Shown piece by piece: positions 1-7,297 of a DNA stretch of 64,000 bases. How positions within the stretch are numbered: the stretch's first letter is position 1; each line of letters opens with the position of its first letter. The DNA lies in the NCBI RefSeq assembly GCF_024703995.1, contig NZ_JAMXQV010000012.1:1-64000 (forward strand), written 5' to 3'. Under the pieces are notes generated by a model, which did not search any database, had not been told where the DNA came from, and saw nothing but the letters and a program-made list of their open reading frames with translations. The DNA comes from Amycolatopsis iheyensis (GTDB lineage: Bacteria > Actinomycetota > Actinomycetes > Mycobacteriales > Pseudonocardiaceae). Made by a program: the position numbers and the translations under genes.

Positions 1-80
1 GTCGGGCGACGCGACCACCGCAGCAACGTCTCGCGCTCCTCATCGCTCAACACCAACGGCGGCAGCTTCGGGCTCGGCAT
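1..80 (-). CDS. IS630-family transposase, N-terminal fragment
   Basis: Only the first 26 or so codons are inside the window; the gene runs off the left edge. The visible peptide begins MPSPKLPPLVLSDEERETLL and continues with RWSRRP, which is the typical start of an actinobacterial IS630-type transposase (DDE transposase with an N-terminal helix-turn-helix). The ATG is at 78-80. The element's end must lie in the 35 bp between this start and the CoA-transferase stop at 116. Neither a terminal inverted repeat nor the TA target duplication can be confirmed from one end. Whether the element is intact cannot be judged. Confidence 0.6.
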   Translation of the reverse strand, partial: MPSPKLPPLVLSDEERETLLRWSRRP

Positions 81-115
81 CACAGCATCCTAGACACTGG
101 CCACGAAATTAAGAC

Positions 116-748
116 TCAGGACACTAGCACCTCGGCGCCGGTCTTCTCGCGGATCTCGGCCTCGTCGACACCCGGCGCGGTCTCGACCAGGCGGAGTCCC
201 GCCGGCGTGACGTCGAGGACGCAGAGGTCGGTGATGATCCGGTCCACCACGCGAGCGCCGGTCAGCGGGAGGTCGCAGCGCTCGACGATCTTCGGGCGGC
301 CGTCGCGCGCCACGTGATCGGTGATGACGACGACGCGCTTGGTGCCCGCGACCAGGTCCATCGCGCCACCCATGCCCTTGACCAGCGCGCCCGGCACCAT
401 CCAGTTGGCGAGGTCGCCGTTCGCGCCGACCTGCAGCGCGCCGAGCAGCGCGATGTCGATGTGCCCGCCGCGGATCATCGCGAACGACGTCGCGGAGTCG
501 AAGAAGCTGCCGCCCGGGTTGATGGTGACGGTCTGCTTCCCCGCGTTGATCAGGTCGGCGTCCTCCTCGCCCTCGACCGGGAACGGGCCCAGCCCGAGGA
601 TGCCGTTCTCGCTCTGCAGCGTCACGTTCACGCCGTCGGGCACGTGGTTGGCGACCAGGGTGGGGATCCCGATGCCGAGGTTGACGTAGTCGCCGTCGTG
701 CAGTTCGCGGGCCGCGATCGCGGCCATCTCGTCGCGTGTCCAGCCCAT
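116..748 (-). CDS. scoB: 3-oxoacid CoA-transferase, subunit B
   Basis: Family I CoA-transferase beta subunit (210 aa). With subunit A it moves CoA from succinyl-CoA or acetyl-CoA to a 3-oxoacid such as acetoacetate or 3-oxoadipate, in the cytoplasm. The protein has the early GIGIPTLVANHVPDG stretch and the SENGILGLGPFP motif that carries the catalytic glutamate, followed by DLINAGKQTVT. The length is usual for a split-subunit enzyme. It starts 2 nt after the subunit A stop, so the two are co-translated. The divergent IclR gene is the likely regulator, as in pca/cat-type loci, but no other beta-ketoadipate genes lie nearby, so the exact acyl substrate is open (SCOT versus PcaJ). Confidence 0.9.
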   Translation of the reverse strand: MGWTRDEMAAIAARELHDGDYVNLGIGIPTLVANHVPDGVNVTLQSENGILGLGPFPVEGEEDADLINAGKQTVTINPGGSFFDSATSFAMIRGGHIDIALLGALQVGANGDLANWMVPGALVKGMGGAMDLVAGTKRVVVITDHVARDGRPKIVERCDLPLTGARVVDRIITDLCVLDVTPAGLRLVETAPGVDEAEIREKTGAEVLVS

Positions 749-750
749 GA

Positions 751-1446
751 TCAGACCTCCGCCCTCGACCGCACGGTCAGCTTTTCGATGTCCTTGACCC
801 GGTCGCGGGCACGCACCAGGCGGTTGACGAAGACCCCGGGCGTGACGACGCGGTCCGGGTCGAGCGGGGTGTCGGTGACGAACTCGGCCTCGGCGACGGT
901 GACCCGGCCGCAGGTGGCGACCAGCGGGTTGAAGTTCCGCGCGGCGAACCGGTAGACGAGGTTCCCGGCCCGGTCCGCGGTGTGGGCGTGCACGAGGGCG
1001 ACGTCGGCGACGATGCCGCGTTCCTGCACGTAGGTGACACCGTCGAAGTCGGCGTGCGGCTTGCCCTCGGCGACCGGGGTGCCGACCCCGGTCCGGGTGT
1101 AGAAGGCCGGGATCCCGGCGCCGCCGGCCCGCAGCCGTTCGGCGAGCGTGCCCTGCGGCGCGAACTCGACCTCGATCTCACCGTCGAGGTACTGCTGCGC
1201 GAACAGCTTGTTCTCCCCGACGTAGGACGCGACGACCTTCCGGACCTGCCGGTTCTCGAGCAGCAGGCCCAGGCCCTTCCCGTCGACGCCCATGTTGTTG
1301 GACACGACGGTCAGCTCCCGCACCCCGGCATCCCGGACGGCTTCGATCAGGTCATGGGGGTTGCCGGACAACCCGAACCCCCCGACGGCGATGGTGATGC
1401 CGTCGCGGAGCACGTCCGACAGTGCTTCGGCTGCGCTGCTGTGCAC
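751..1446 (-). CDS. scoA: 3-oxoacid CoA-transferase, subunit A
   Basis: Alpha subunit (231 aa) of the same CoA-transferase. The N-terminal glycine-rich loop GGFGLSGNPHDLIEA, the SNNMGVDGKGLGLLL segment and GVGTPVAEGKPH are hallmarks of the subunit A fold that binds CoA. The ATG at 1444-1446 is preceded on the minus strand by an AGGGAGA ribosome binding site. It is the first gene of a two-gene operon with subunit B and diverges from the IclR-family gene across a 123-bp intergenic region. PcaI and SCOT subunit A cannot be separated by eye, so the symbol is generic. Confidence 0.9.
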   Translation of the reverse strand: MHSSAAEALSDVLRDGITIAVGGFGLSGNPHDLIEAVRDAGVRELTVVSNNMGVDGKGLGLLLENRQVRKVVASYVGENKLFAQQYLDGEIEVEFAPQGTLAERLRAGGAGIPAFYTRTGVGTPVAEGKPHADFDGVTYVQERGIVADVALVHAHTADRAGNLVYRFAARNFNPLVATCGRVTVAEAEFVTDTPLDPDRVVTPGVFVNRLVRARDRVKDIEKLTVRSRAEV

Positions 1447-1569
1447 GCTCGCTTCTCCCTGTCCATTGAGTGACTGGCTCTTCTTTTATCCTTTCCGCAG
1501 CTCAGGCCCTATCTTTCGCTCACTCGCCGGACTTCTCGACTCAGTGCGTTCACTCAGTGGACGTATGCT
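1447..1569. promoter_or_regulatory. divergent promoter region, CoA-transferase / IclR
   Basis: This 123-bp region separates the CoA-transferase operon from the IclR regulator. Near the regulator it holds two direct copies of ACTCAGTG (1539-1546 and 1552-1559), 13 bp apart, and a related TGAGTGAC lies at the other end near 1467. These are candidate binding sites for the IclR protein. They are seen directly; their function is inferred from position. Confidence 0.4.
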
Positions 1570-2337
1570 GTGCGGGTGAGCACCCCGCCCGTGACGATCA
1601 CCGGCCGCATCGCCGCGCTGCTGCGCGCGCTGTCGGCCCACCAGGCGGGCGGCGCGACGACGTCGGCACTGGCCCGCGACACGGGCCTCGCCCGCCCGAC
1701 GGCGCACCGCCTCCTGGCCGCACTGGCTTCGGAGGGTTACGTGGACCGCGACCAGCGGGACGGCCAGTGGTACCTCGGACCGGAGCTGTACCTGCTGGGC
1801 GAGGTGGCGGCGCAGCGGTACGACGTCACGCACCACGCCCGTTCGAGCGTCCACCGGCTCGCTGTCGCTACTGGGGAGAGCGCGTTCTTCTCCGCTCGGC
1901 GGGGTTCGGAGACGGTTTGCTTGATTCGCGAGGACGGGGCTTTTCCCATTCGGTCGTTCGTTCTCTACGAGGGGGCTCGGTTTCCGCTCGGGGTTGTTTC
2001 GGCTGGGCTTGTCATTTTGGCCATGCTTCCCGATCGGGAGGTCGATGCCTATCTTTCTCGGGTTGATCTCTCCTCTTCTTTTGGTGATGCTCATTCTGTT
2101 TCTTCGGTTCGTGCTCGGATCGCGCTTACTCGGCGGGATGGTTACTCCGTCAATCCTGGGCTTGTTGTCGAGGGTTCCTGGGGGATGGCTGCTGCTGTTT
2201 TCAATCGTTCTGGGGAGCCTGCTTGGGCTCTTACTCTTACTGGGGTTGAGTCTCGGTTTCGGGAGGAGCGGCGGGTTGAGCTTGGGGCTTTGCTTCTTCG
2301 GGAAGCTCATGGTTTAACTCGAGTTCTTCAGGGTTGA
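1570..2337 (+). CDS. IclR-family transcriptional regulator
   Basis: Regulator of 255 aa with an N-terminal winged helix-turn-helix (about residues 8-65, containing TTSALARDTGLARPTAHRLL) and a C-terminal effector-binding domain (about 80-255, with GESAFFSARRGSETVCL and the late GVESRFREERRVELGALL). It probably senses an aromatic or keto-acid intermediate and controls the divergent CoA-transferase operon. Start is GTG at 1570, or GTG at 1576. The base use is odd: the first third is ordinary high-GC, but from about 1850 to the stop most codons end in T or G (GTT, CTT, TCT, ATT), although the protein still reads as a normal IclR domain. Confidence 0.88.
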   Translation: MRVSTPPVTITGRIAALLRALSAHQAGGATTSALARDTGLARPTAHRLLAALASEGYVDRDQRDGQWYLGPELYLLGEVAAQRYDVTHHARSSVHRLAVATGESAFFSARRGSETVCLIREDGAFPIRSFVLYEGARFPLGVVSAGLVILAMLPDREVDAYLSRVDLSSSFGDAHSVSSVRARIALTRRDGYSVNPGLVVEGSWGMAAAVFNRSGEPAWALTLTGVESRFREERRVELGALLLREAHGLTRVLQG

Positions 2338-2361
2338 TTTTACTGATACGGCTTCGCCGTG

Positions 2362-2424
2362 GCGTGGGAAATCGGCGCCCTGTGGTCTATTCCTGGTGTG
2401 GCTGGTAGCGCCGATTCCCCACGC
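2362..2424. repeat. inverted repeat, 17-bp arms
   Basis: Arms at 2362-2378 (GCGTGGGAAATCGGCGC) and 2408-2424 pair with one mismatch around a 29-bp spacer. A small ACGGCttcGCCGT hairpin lies just before it at 2348-2360. The pair sits in the 203-bp gap between the IclR stop and the DUF222/HNH gene. It could be a terminator for the IclR gene, although no T-run follows, or the remnant of a small mobile repeat. Confidence 0.5.
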
Positions 2425-2540
2425 AACGAATCTCTCCCCTGCCTTGCTGCTGTGGCTGGTGTTCTGTGGTCCGGACAGTTCGTTAACCTGCCACCCCTTC
2501 GTGTGATGAACTGGTGTTCGAACCCCGGTAATCTTGGGGT

Positions 2541-3761
2541 GTGGACAGAAACTTCGCCTGGCAAGCCGATGCGGTCGCCCTCGCCGACCGGATCAGCACC
2601 CTGCTGGGCGTCGTGCGGACCGCCGAAGCCGAACTTGGGTCGCTGCTCGTGGAAATCGAATCCCGCGGCGTCCTGGAACTCTTCGGCTACCGCTCCGTTC
2701 CCCACCTGCTGGCACAACTGGCCGACATCCCCAAATCAGCCGCCGAGAAGCTCCTCAAGCGGGCCCGGACCATCAATTCCTCCCGCGCCCTGGACGGTAC
2801 CCCGATCCCGGCGATCGCGTCCGCCACCGGCTCGGTTGCCGCGTCTGGCTCGCTGAGCAACCCGATGATCGACACGATCGTCGAGACACTGACCCAGATC
2901 CCACCGGAGCATCGCGAGGAAGCCGAGCAGAGCCTGCTCAGCTACGCCGACGACGCCGGGCACAAGCAGGTCGCGGCCCTGGGCGCGCGGATCGTGGCCC
3001 ACCTCGACCCCGACGGCACCGCACCCGAAGAGACCGAACCCGCCACCCCCCAGCGCGAACTCTCCCTCCGCCGCAAGAAGACCGGCATCTGGGAACTCAC
3101 CGGTCACTTCGACGATGAGACCGGCACCCGGGCCAGCGCGCTGCTGGACTCGCTGGCCCAGCGGCGCGGCTCAGAGGACCACCGGTCCCCAGCCGAGCGC
3201 TACGGCGATGCGTTCTCCGACGCCATCGACCTCGCGTTGAACACCCCCGACCTGCCCACCCAGGCCGGCGAGCGAGCCCACGTGATGGTCACCATCCCGC
3301 TGGAGAACCTGACCTCCGGCCTCGGCACGGCCCTGCTGGGTGACACCGGCACCATGAGCGCAGCCGAGGCCCGCATCCACGCCTGCGACTGCAAACTCAT
3401 CCCCGCCGTCCTGGACAGCGCCAGCGCCCCACTGGACCTGGGCCGCGCCCGTCGCTTGATCCCCACCCACATCCGCAACGCCCTCTACCTGCGTGACCGC
3501 GGCTGCGCCTTCCCAGGCTGCCATCGCCCACCGCGGCATTGCCAGGGGCACCACATCCGGCACTGGGCCGACGGCGGCCCCACCGACCTGAACAACCTGG
3601 CGTTGATGTGCGCCCACCACCACCGACTGCTGCACCGCTCCGGCTGGGAGGTCCGCATCGCCCCCGACGGGCTCCCGGAGTTCTTACCGCCGGTCTGGCT
3701 GGACAAACGCCGACAACCCCGGCGCAACAACCTCCACCAACCCATACCCACCGCAGCCTGA
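2541..3761 (+). CDS. DUF222 domain protein with C-terminal HNH nuclease motif (13E12 family)
   Basis: A 406-aa member of the actinobacterial 13E12/DUF222 family. DUF222 fills about residues 15-300. The C-terminal HNH zinc-finger nuclease motif (about 315-370) is complete: RDRGCAFPGCHRPPRHCQGH, HIRHWADGGPTDLNNL, then LMCAHHHRLLHRSGWEV, giving the paired cysteines and the His-Asn-His metal site. The family is often present in many copies per genome and its role is not established; nuclease activity is inferred from the motif. Start GTG 2541. It is flanked by skewed repeat DNA on its 3' side and an inverted repeat on its 5' side, which suggests an accessory locus. Confidence 0.85.
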   Translation: MDRNFAWQADAVALADRISTLLGVVRTAEAELGSLLVEIESRGVLELFGYRSVPHLLAQLADIPKSAAEKLLKRARTINSSRALDGTPIPAIASATGSVAASGSLSNPMIDTIVETLTQIPPEHREEAEQSLLSYADDAGHKQVAALGARIVAHLDPDGTAPEETEPATPQRELSLRRKKTGIWELTGHFDDETGTRASALLDSLAQRRGSEDHRSPAERYGDAFSDAIDLALNTPDLPTQAGERAHVMVTIPLENLTSGLGTALLGDTGTMSAAEARIHACDCKLIPAVLDSASAPLDLGRARRLIPTHIRNALYLRDRGCAFPGCHRPPRHCQGHHIRHWADGGPTDLNNLALMCAHHHRLLHRSGWEVRIAPDGLPEFLPPVWLDKRRQPRRNNLHQPIPTAA

Positions 3762-3883
3762 CAACCGAACATGGGACAGGCCCGCAGCCAACCGGCTACG
3801 GGCCCACACCCATGCCCAAATCAACACGCGTAGCCCGCCCACGCCCATCGCAAGATCGCACCACCGCTCACTCGCAAGAACGC

Positions 3884-3922
3884 CACCCGGCACCCGGCAC
3901 CCGGCACCCGGCACCCGGCACC
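3884..3922. repeat. tandem repeat, 7-bp unit CACCCGG
   Basis: Five perfect copies of CACCCGG at 3884-3918 plus a partial CACC. It opens the repeat-rich, gene-free stretch downstream of the DUF222/HNH gene. Confidence 0.9.
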
Positions 3923-4360
3923 TAACCACCACACCGGGCCACGCCACCAAACCAGCGCCCACTCGACCGCAGCGCCCGCCAGCCAGCGCACCGGGCCGCA
4001 CCCCATCTCTGCACCACCCGCATCAGCAGCCAACTACAACGCCCACCACACCAGGCCACACCTCAACCCGGCGCCCACCCACACCAACAACCAACTCCAA
4101 CACCCACCACGCCAAGCCACACCACTAACCCAGCGCCCACCAACCACCACACCGGGCCGCACCCCATCTCGCCGCCCACCCACACCAACAACCAACTCCA
4201 ACACCCACCACACCAGGCCACACCACAACCCAGCGCCCACCCAACCCCAGCACCCGCCAACCACCACACCGAGCCGCAACCCAACCCGGCCCCCACCCGC
4301 ACCAACAACCACCCAACCACCGCACCAAGGCGCACCGCCCGATCAGCACCCACCGCAACA
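3923..4360. repeat. C/A-rich imperfect long repeats, no gene
   Basis: The 729-bp gap from 3762 to 4490 contains no convincing gene. Its middle is almost free of G and T on the plus strand apart from a few recurring words. Two copies of a block of about 65 bp beginning CACCCACACCAACAACCAAC start near 4076 and 4179, so the period is close to 100 bp. Further partial matches such as GGGCCGCACCCCATCTC lie at 3993 and 4154. Open frames on the minus strand here translate to Gly/Val/Trp-rich low-complexity peptides and are not credible genes. From 4361 to 4490 nothing notable is seen. Confidence 0.8.
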
Positions 4361-4490
4361 ACCCGCGCTAAGCCACCACAGCCCCCGGCCGCACCAAGTC
4401 ACCACCGCAAAACTCTGCGCCCCAACAAATCAACCCCAGCAGGGCGAGCGGCGCACACCCACACCGCCCGCCCAGCAACAAAAACCAGCC

Positions 4491-5066
4491 TCAGCTCACC
4501 GCGACAGTCGCCAGCGCAGGATCCTGACCGGCGTCCATCGTGCACGGCAGCTCGAACGTCCCCAGCCCCGTCGGTGTCCCGTCAGCCTGCTTCGGCGTCA
4601 CCTCGCCCGTGAACGTGCTACCCACCCCGAACGCCACCGTGCCCGGGTTCTTCACCGTCAGGCCCGGGATCGGGCCGGTGATGGCCAGCGCCATCGGGCC
4701 GGTTGCCGGCACCGGGGTCGATGGGAAGCCCAGGCCGTTCAACGTCACGCCGAGCTCCGTTCCGTTGTAGTCGACGTCCACGTTGGCCGCGGCTGTTCCC
4801 TCCACCGTTGCCGCTCCGATCAGCTGCAGGGCCGTGATCACGTCGCCCGTCAACGATACGTTCACCGCGAAATCGCTTACCGTGATCGGTGTGCCCGCCG
4901 GTACCGATTCCGGAAATCCCGCCACCACCGTCGCCGCGACCTGGTGGGCGCCGATCAACGGGAATTCGCAGGTGAACGTGAGGTCCTTCGTGACCGACGC
5001 GGCCGCCGGTGCCGCGCCAGCCACGGAAAACGCCGCGAACACTGTCAAGAGAGCGAGAATGCGCAT
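4491..5066 (-). CDS. small secreted protein, DUF6801-like
   Basis: The preferred start is ATG 5066 (191 aa), because GGAGG lies 8 nt upstream on the minus strand; a longer frame to 5126 has no such site. Residues 1-23 (MRILALLTVFAAFSVAGAAP) form a Sec signal peptide with an AAAS cleavage region. The mature protein begins with TFTCEFPLIGAHQVAATV and is a beta-rich Ala/Gly/Thr-rich domain with two cysteines, one near each end (FTCEF and ELPCTMD), probably disulfide-linked. It resembles the secreted DUF6801-type proteins of actinobacteria. No enzymatic motif is seen and the function is unknown. It stands alone. Confidence 0.75.
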   Translation of the reverse strand: MRILALLTVFAAFSVAGAAPAAASVTKDLTFTCEFPLIGAHQVAATVVAGFPESVPAGTPITVSDFAVNVSLTGDVITALQLIGAATVEGTAAANVDVDYNGTELGVTLNGLGFPSTPVPATGPMALAITGPIPGLTVKNPGTVAFGVGSTFTGEVTPKQADGTPTGLGTFELPCTMDAGQDPALATVAVS

Positions 5067-5178
5067 GTTCTGCCTCCAGAAAGAAGGGGAGAACAAAACT
5101 TCACGACCCCGCCGACAATGCGACAATATCCACCACGAAGAATTGTGACAAACGTCAGTGCGGCCCGGAGAAAAGCAC

Positions 5179-5607
5179 TCAGGGCTGGTCGACGAACCGC
5201 GTCAGCAAGTCGTGCAGCTGCCGCCGCTCCGGCTCCGCCAGCACCTCCAGCAAGCCCGTCATCGCGCCGCTGAACAACTCGCCCGCCTCCGTCAGGCGCT
5301 GCTCGCCCGCGTCGGTCAGGACGATTTCGTACGCCCGGCGGTCCTCCGGAGCTCGGCGGCGGTTCACCAAACCTCTGCGCTCCAGGTCGTCGACGATGCG
5401 GACCAGGGTGGATTTGTCGATACCGAGCGTCGCGCCCAGCTCGCGCTGGCTGCGGACGCCGCCCGAGCGGACCGTCGACAGCACCGCCGCGTGGGACAGC
5501 TCCAGGCCCGTGGGGCGGGCCGCCTGGTTGGCCCGGCCGCGGGCCAGCTGGTGGGCGCGGTAGAGCAGAAAGCCGAGTGCCGACGGTTCGACCGGTTGAG
5601 CCTCCAT
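5179..5607 (-). CDS. MarR-family transcriptional regulator
   Basis: A 142-aa winged-helix regulator. The recognition region RSQRELGATLGIDKSTLVRI and the wing RRAPEDRRAYEIVLTDAGEQ are typical MarR. It diverges from the FAD monooxygenase at 5667, and the 59-bp gap holds overlapping TCTCA/TGAGA palindromes that are almost certainly its operator. It probably represses itself and the monooxygenase until a phenolic or drug-like ligand binds. Start ATG 5607. Confidence 0.9.
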   Translation of the reverse strand: MEAQPVEPSALGFLLYRAHQLARGRANQAARPTGLELSHAAVLSTVRSGGVRSQRELGATLGIDKSTLVRIVDDLERRGLVNRRRAPEDRRAYEIVLTDAGEQRLTEAGELFSGAMTGLLEVLAEPERRQLHDLLTRFVDQP

Positions 5608-5633
5608 GGACCTGACGCTACCATCAGAGACAG

Positions 5634-5653
5634 TCTCATCTGAGATGATCTCA
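5634..5653. promoter_or_regulatory. MarR operator, overlapping palindromes
   Basis: TCTCA-TC-TGAGA at 5634-5645 overlaps TGAGAT-G-ATCTCA at 5641-5653, both perfect. The site lies between the divergent MarR and monooxygenase genes, 13 bp before the monooxygenase ATG, where bound protein would block both promoters. Confidence 0.75.
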
Positions 5654-5666
5654 TAGGGGGTACATC

Positions 5667-6773
5667 ATGCGTGTCCTGATCAGCGGCGCCGGCCTCGCCG
5701 GCCCGTGCCTCGCCCACGGCCTGCGCCGGCACGGCGTCGACGTCGAGCTCTTCGAACGAGACCCGGCCGTCGACGCCCGCGCGCAGGGCTACCGGATCCA
5801 CATCAGCGGGGACGGTGCCGCGGCGTTGCGTGACTGGCTGCCCGCCGAGGCCTACGACCAGGCCGTCGCCACCTCCTGCGTGACGAGCCGCGGCGTGGCC
5901 ACCGGTGGGCCCGACCTCGCCGGGTTCACCGAAATCGAGCTGCCGCCGGGTGCCGCCGGCCTCACCGTCGACCGCCTCACGCTCCGCCGGATCATGCTGC
6001 GCGACCTGGGTGACATCACCCGGTTCGGTGCCGGGTTCGACCGCTACGAGCTGCTCGACGACGGGACCGTCCGGGTCCACCTCACCGACGGCTCCACCGC
6101 CGAGGGCGACCTCCTCGTCGCGACCGACGGGGTCGGCTCCGGGGTGCGGCGTCAGCTGCTGCCGGACTTCTCGATGCGCGTCCAGGACAGCCGGCTGATC
6201 TACGGCCGCACCCCGCTGACCGAACAGGCCCGCGACCTCACGCCCGCGCCCGCGCTGGGCGGCTTCCTCGGCTTGGGCGGGCCGGACGGCCGCGGCCTCG
6301 CGCTGGCCGCCCAGCTGTTCCGGCGCGACCCCGCGGAGTTCGGGCTGCCGGCCGCCGAGGACTACGTGATGTGGGCCGTCACGGCGTCGGCGAGCACCTA
6401 CGGGCCCGCGTTCTTCGAGCTCAACGGCCCGGACCTGCAGGAGCTGGCCGCGAAGACGCTGGCCGACTGGCATCCCTCGGTGAGCGCGTTGATCGGGCTC
6501 GGCGACCCCGCCTACGCCGTGCCCGCGACCATCGCCGTCTCCGAACGTCCTGAGCTGTGGGCACCCGCGCCGGTCACCCTCGTCGGGGACGCCGCGCACC
6601 CGATGCCGCCGGCCGGGATCAGCGCCGGGGTCGCGATCCACGAAGCGGGCCGGCTCGCCGCGCGGCTCGTCTCGGGCGCGCCCCTGCTCGACGCGGTGCG
6701 GTCCTACGAACGGGAAATGCTCGAGCACGGGTTCGCCGCGGCCGCCGTCGCCGCCCGGAACTTCAGCCGCTGA
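5667..6773 (+). CDS. FAD-dependent aromatic monooxygenase
   Basis: Group A flavoprotein hydroxylase of 368 aa. The N-terminal FAD-binding loop is VLISGAGLAGPCLAHGL (GxGxxG at residues 7-12), the acidic ribose-binding end is VELFERD, a DG-type segment is LLVATDGVGSGVRRQL, and the second FAD motif is LVGDAAHPMPPAGISAG near residue 305. Such enzymes use NAD(P)H and O2 to hydroxylate aromatic or polyketide substrates; the Thr/Ala-rich small form resembles TetX-like and related enzymes. RBS AGGGGG at 5654-5659 precedes ATG 5667. The divergent MarR gene and shared operator point to substrate-inducible detoxification or catabolism. Confidence 0.88.
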   Translation: MRVLISGAGLAGPCLAHGLRRHGVDVELFERDPAVDARAQGYRIHISGDGAAALRDWLPAEAYDQAVATSCVTSRGVATGGPDLAGFTEIELPPGAAGLTVDRLTLRRIMLRDLGDITRFGAGFDRYELLDDGTVRVHLTDGSTAEGDLLVATDGVGSGVRRQLLPDFSMRVQDSRLIYGRTPLTEQARDLTPAPALGGFLGLGGPDGRGLALAAQLFRRDPAEFGLPAAEDYVMWAVTASASTYGPAFFELNGPDLQELAAKTLADWHPSVSALIGLGDPAYAVPATIAVSERPELWAPAPVTLVGDAAHPMPPAGISAGVAIHEAGRLAARLVSGAPLLDAVRSYEREMLEHGFAAAAVAARNFSR

Positions 6774-6777
6774 AATG

Positions 6778-7146
6778 TCAGGACGGGGGCCGCCGCCGGA
6801 GCCAGTCGCGGGCGGCGTCCACCGTCCGGTGCAGCTGGACGACCTCGTCCAGTCGCGTGAGCCGCAGGACACGCAGCACCGAGTGCCGGTCGGCGACCAC
6901 CGCGAACGGCACGTCGCCGGTCTCCGCCACCGCGGCGAGCTCGGCCAGCACCTGCAGGCCCGCCGAACCGCAGAACGCGATCCCGCCCAGGTCGACGATG
7001 AGCGCGCCCGGCCGGTCGGCCAGCACCGCCCGGCTGCGGCCGCGCAACGTCGGCGCGCTGCCGAGGTCGAGATCACCCTCGGCCACCACGACGACGGCTT
7101 CGGGCACGGAGTGCACCCGCACCCGCAACGTCGGCTCGTCGGTCAC
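6778..7146 (-). CDS. STAS-domain anti-sigma factor antagonist
   Basis: A 122-aa single STAS domain: VVVAEGDLDLGSAPTLRG, then DLGGIAFCGSAGLQVLAELA, where the serine of CGSAG is the usual phosphorylation site of SpoIIAA/RsbV-like proteins. It would bind a partner-switching anti-sigma kinase, but no kinase or sigma gene is next to it. The gene is convergent with the monooxygenase (4-nt gap) and divergent from the permease at 7298. Confidence 0.88.
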   Translation of the reverse strand: MTDEPTLRVRVHSVPEAVVVVAEGDLDLGSAPTLRGRSRAVLADRPGALIVDLGGIAFCGSAGLQVLAELAAVAETGDVPFAVVADRHSVLRVLRLTRLDEVVQLHRTVDAARDWLRRRPPS

Positions 7147-7297
7147 GACCCCCTCCTTCCGCCCGTGCCGACCCTAAGTCGGCTGCATCGTTCTGTCATC
7201 GATTCCGGATCATCAATTCGGCTGAGCGACCTGCGGCGCGCCGGTCCACCGGGGTCCGGCATCCTGGGGACCGGTGTCCAGGGACGAGGGGACGACA

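Noticed and set aside
3884..4360. CRISPR array
   Set aside because: The repeats are short or imperfect with no constant repeat/unique spacer pattern, and no cas genes are present.
4034..4361. Three overlapping Gly/Val/Trp-rich minus-strand frames
   Set aside because: They are translations of the C/A-rich repeat, lack ribosome binding sites and have no family features.
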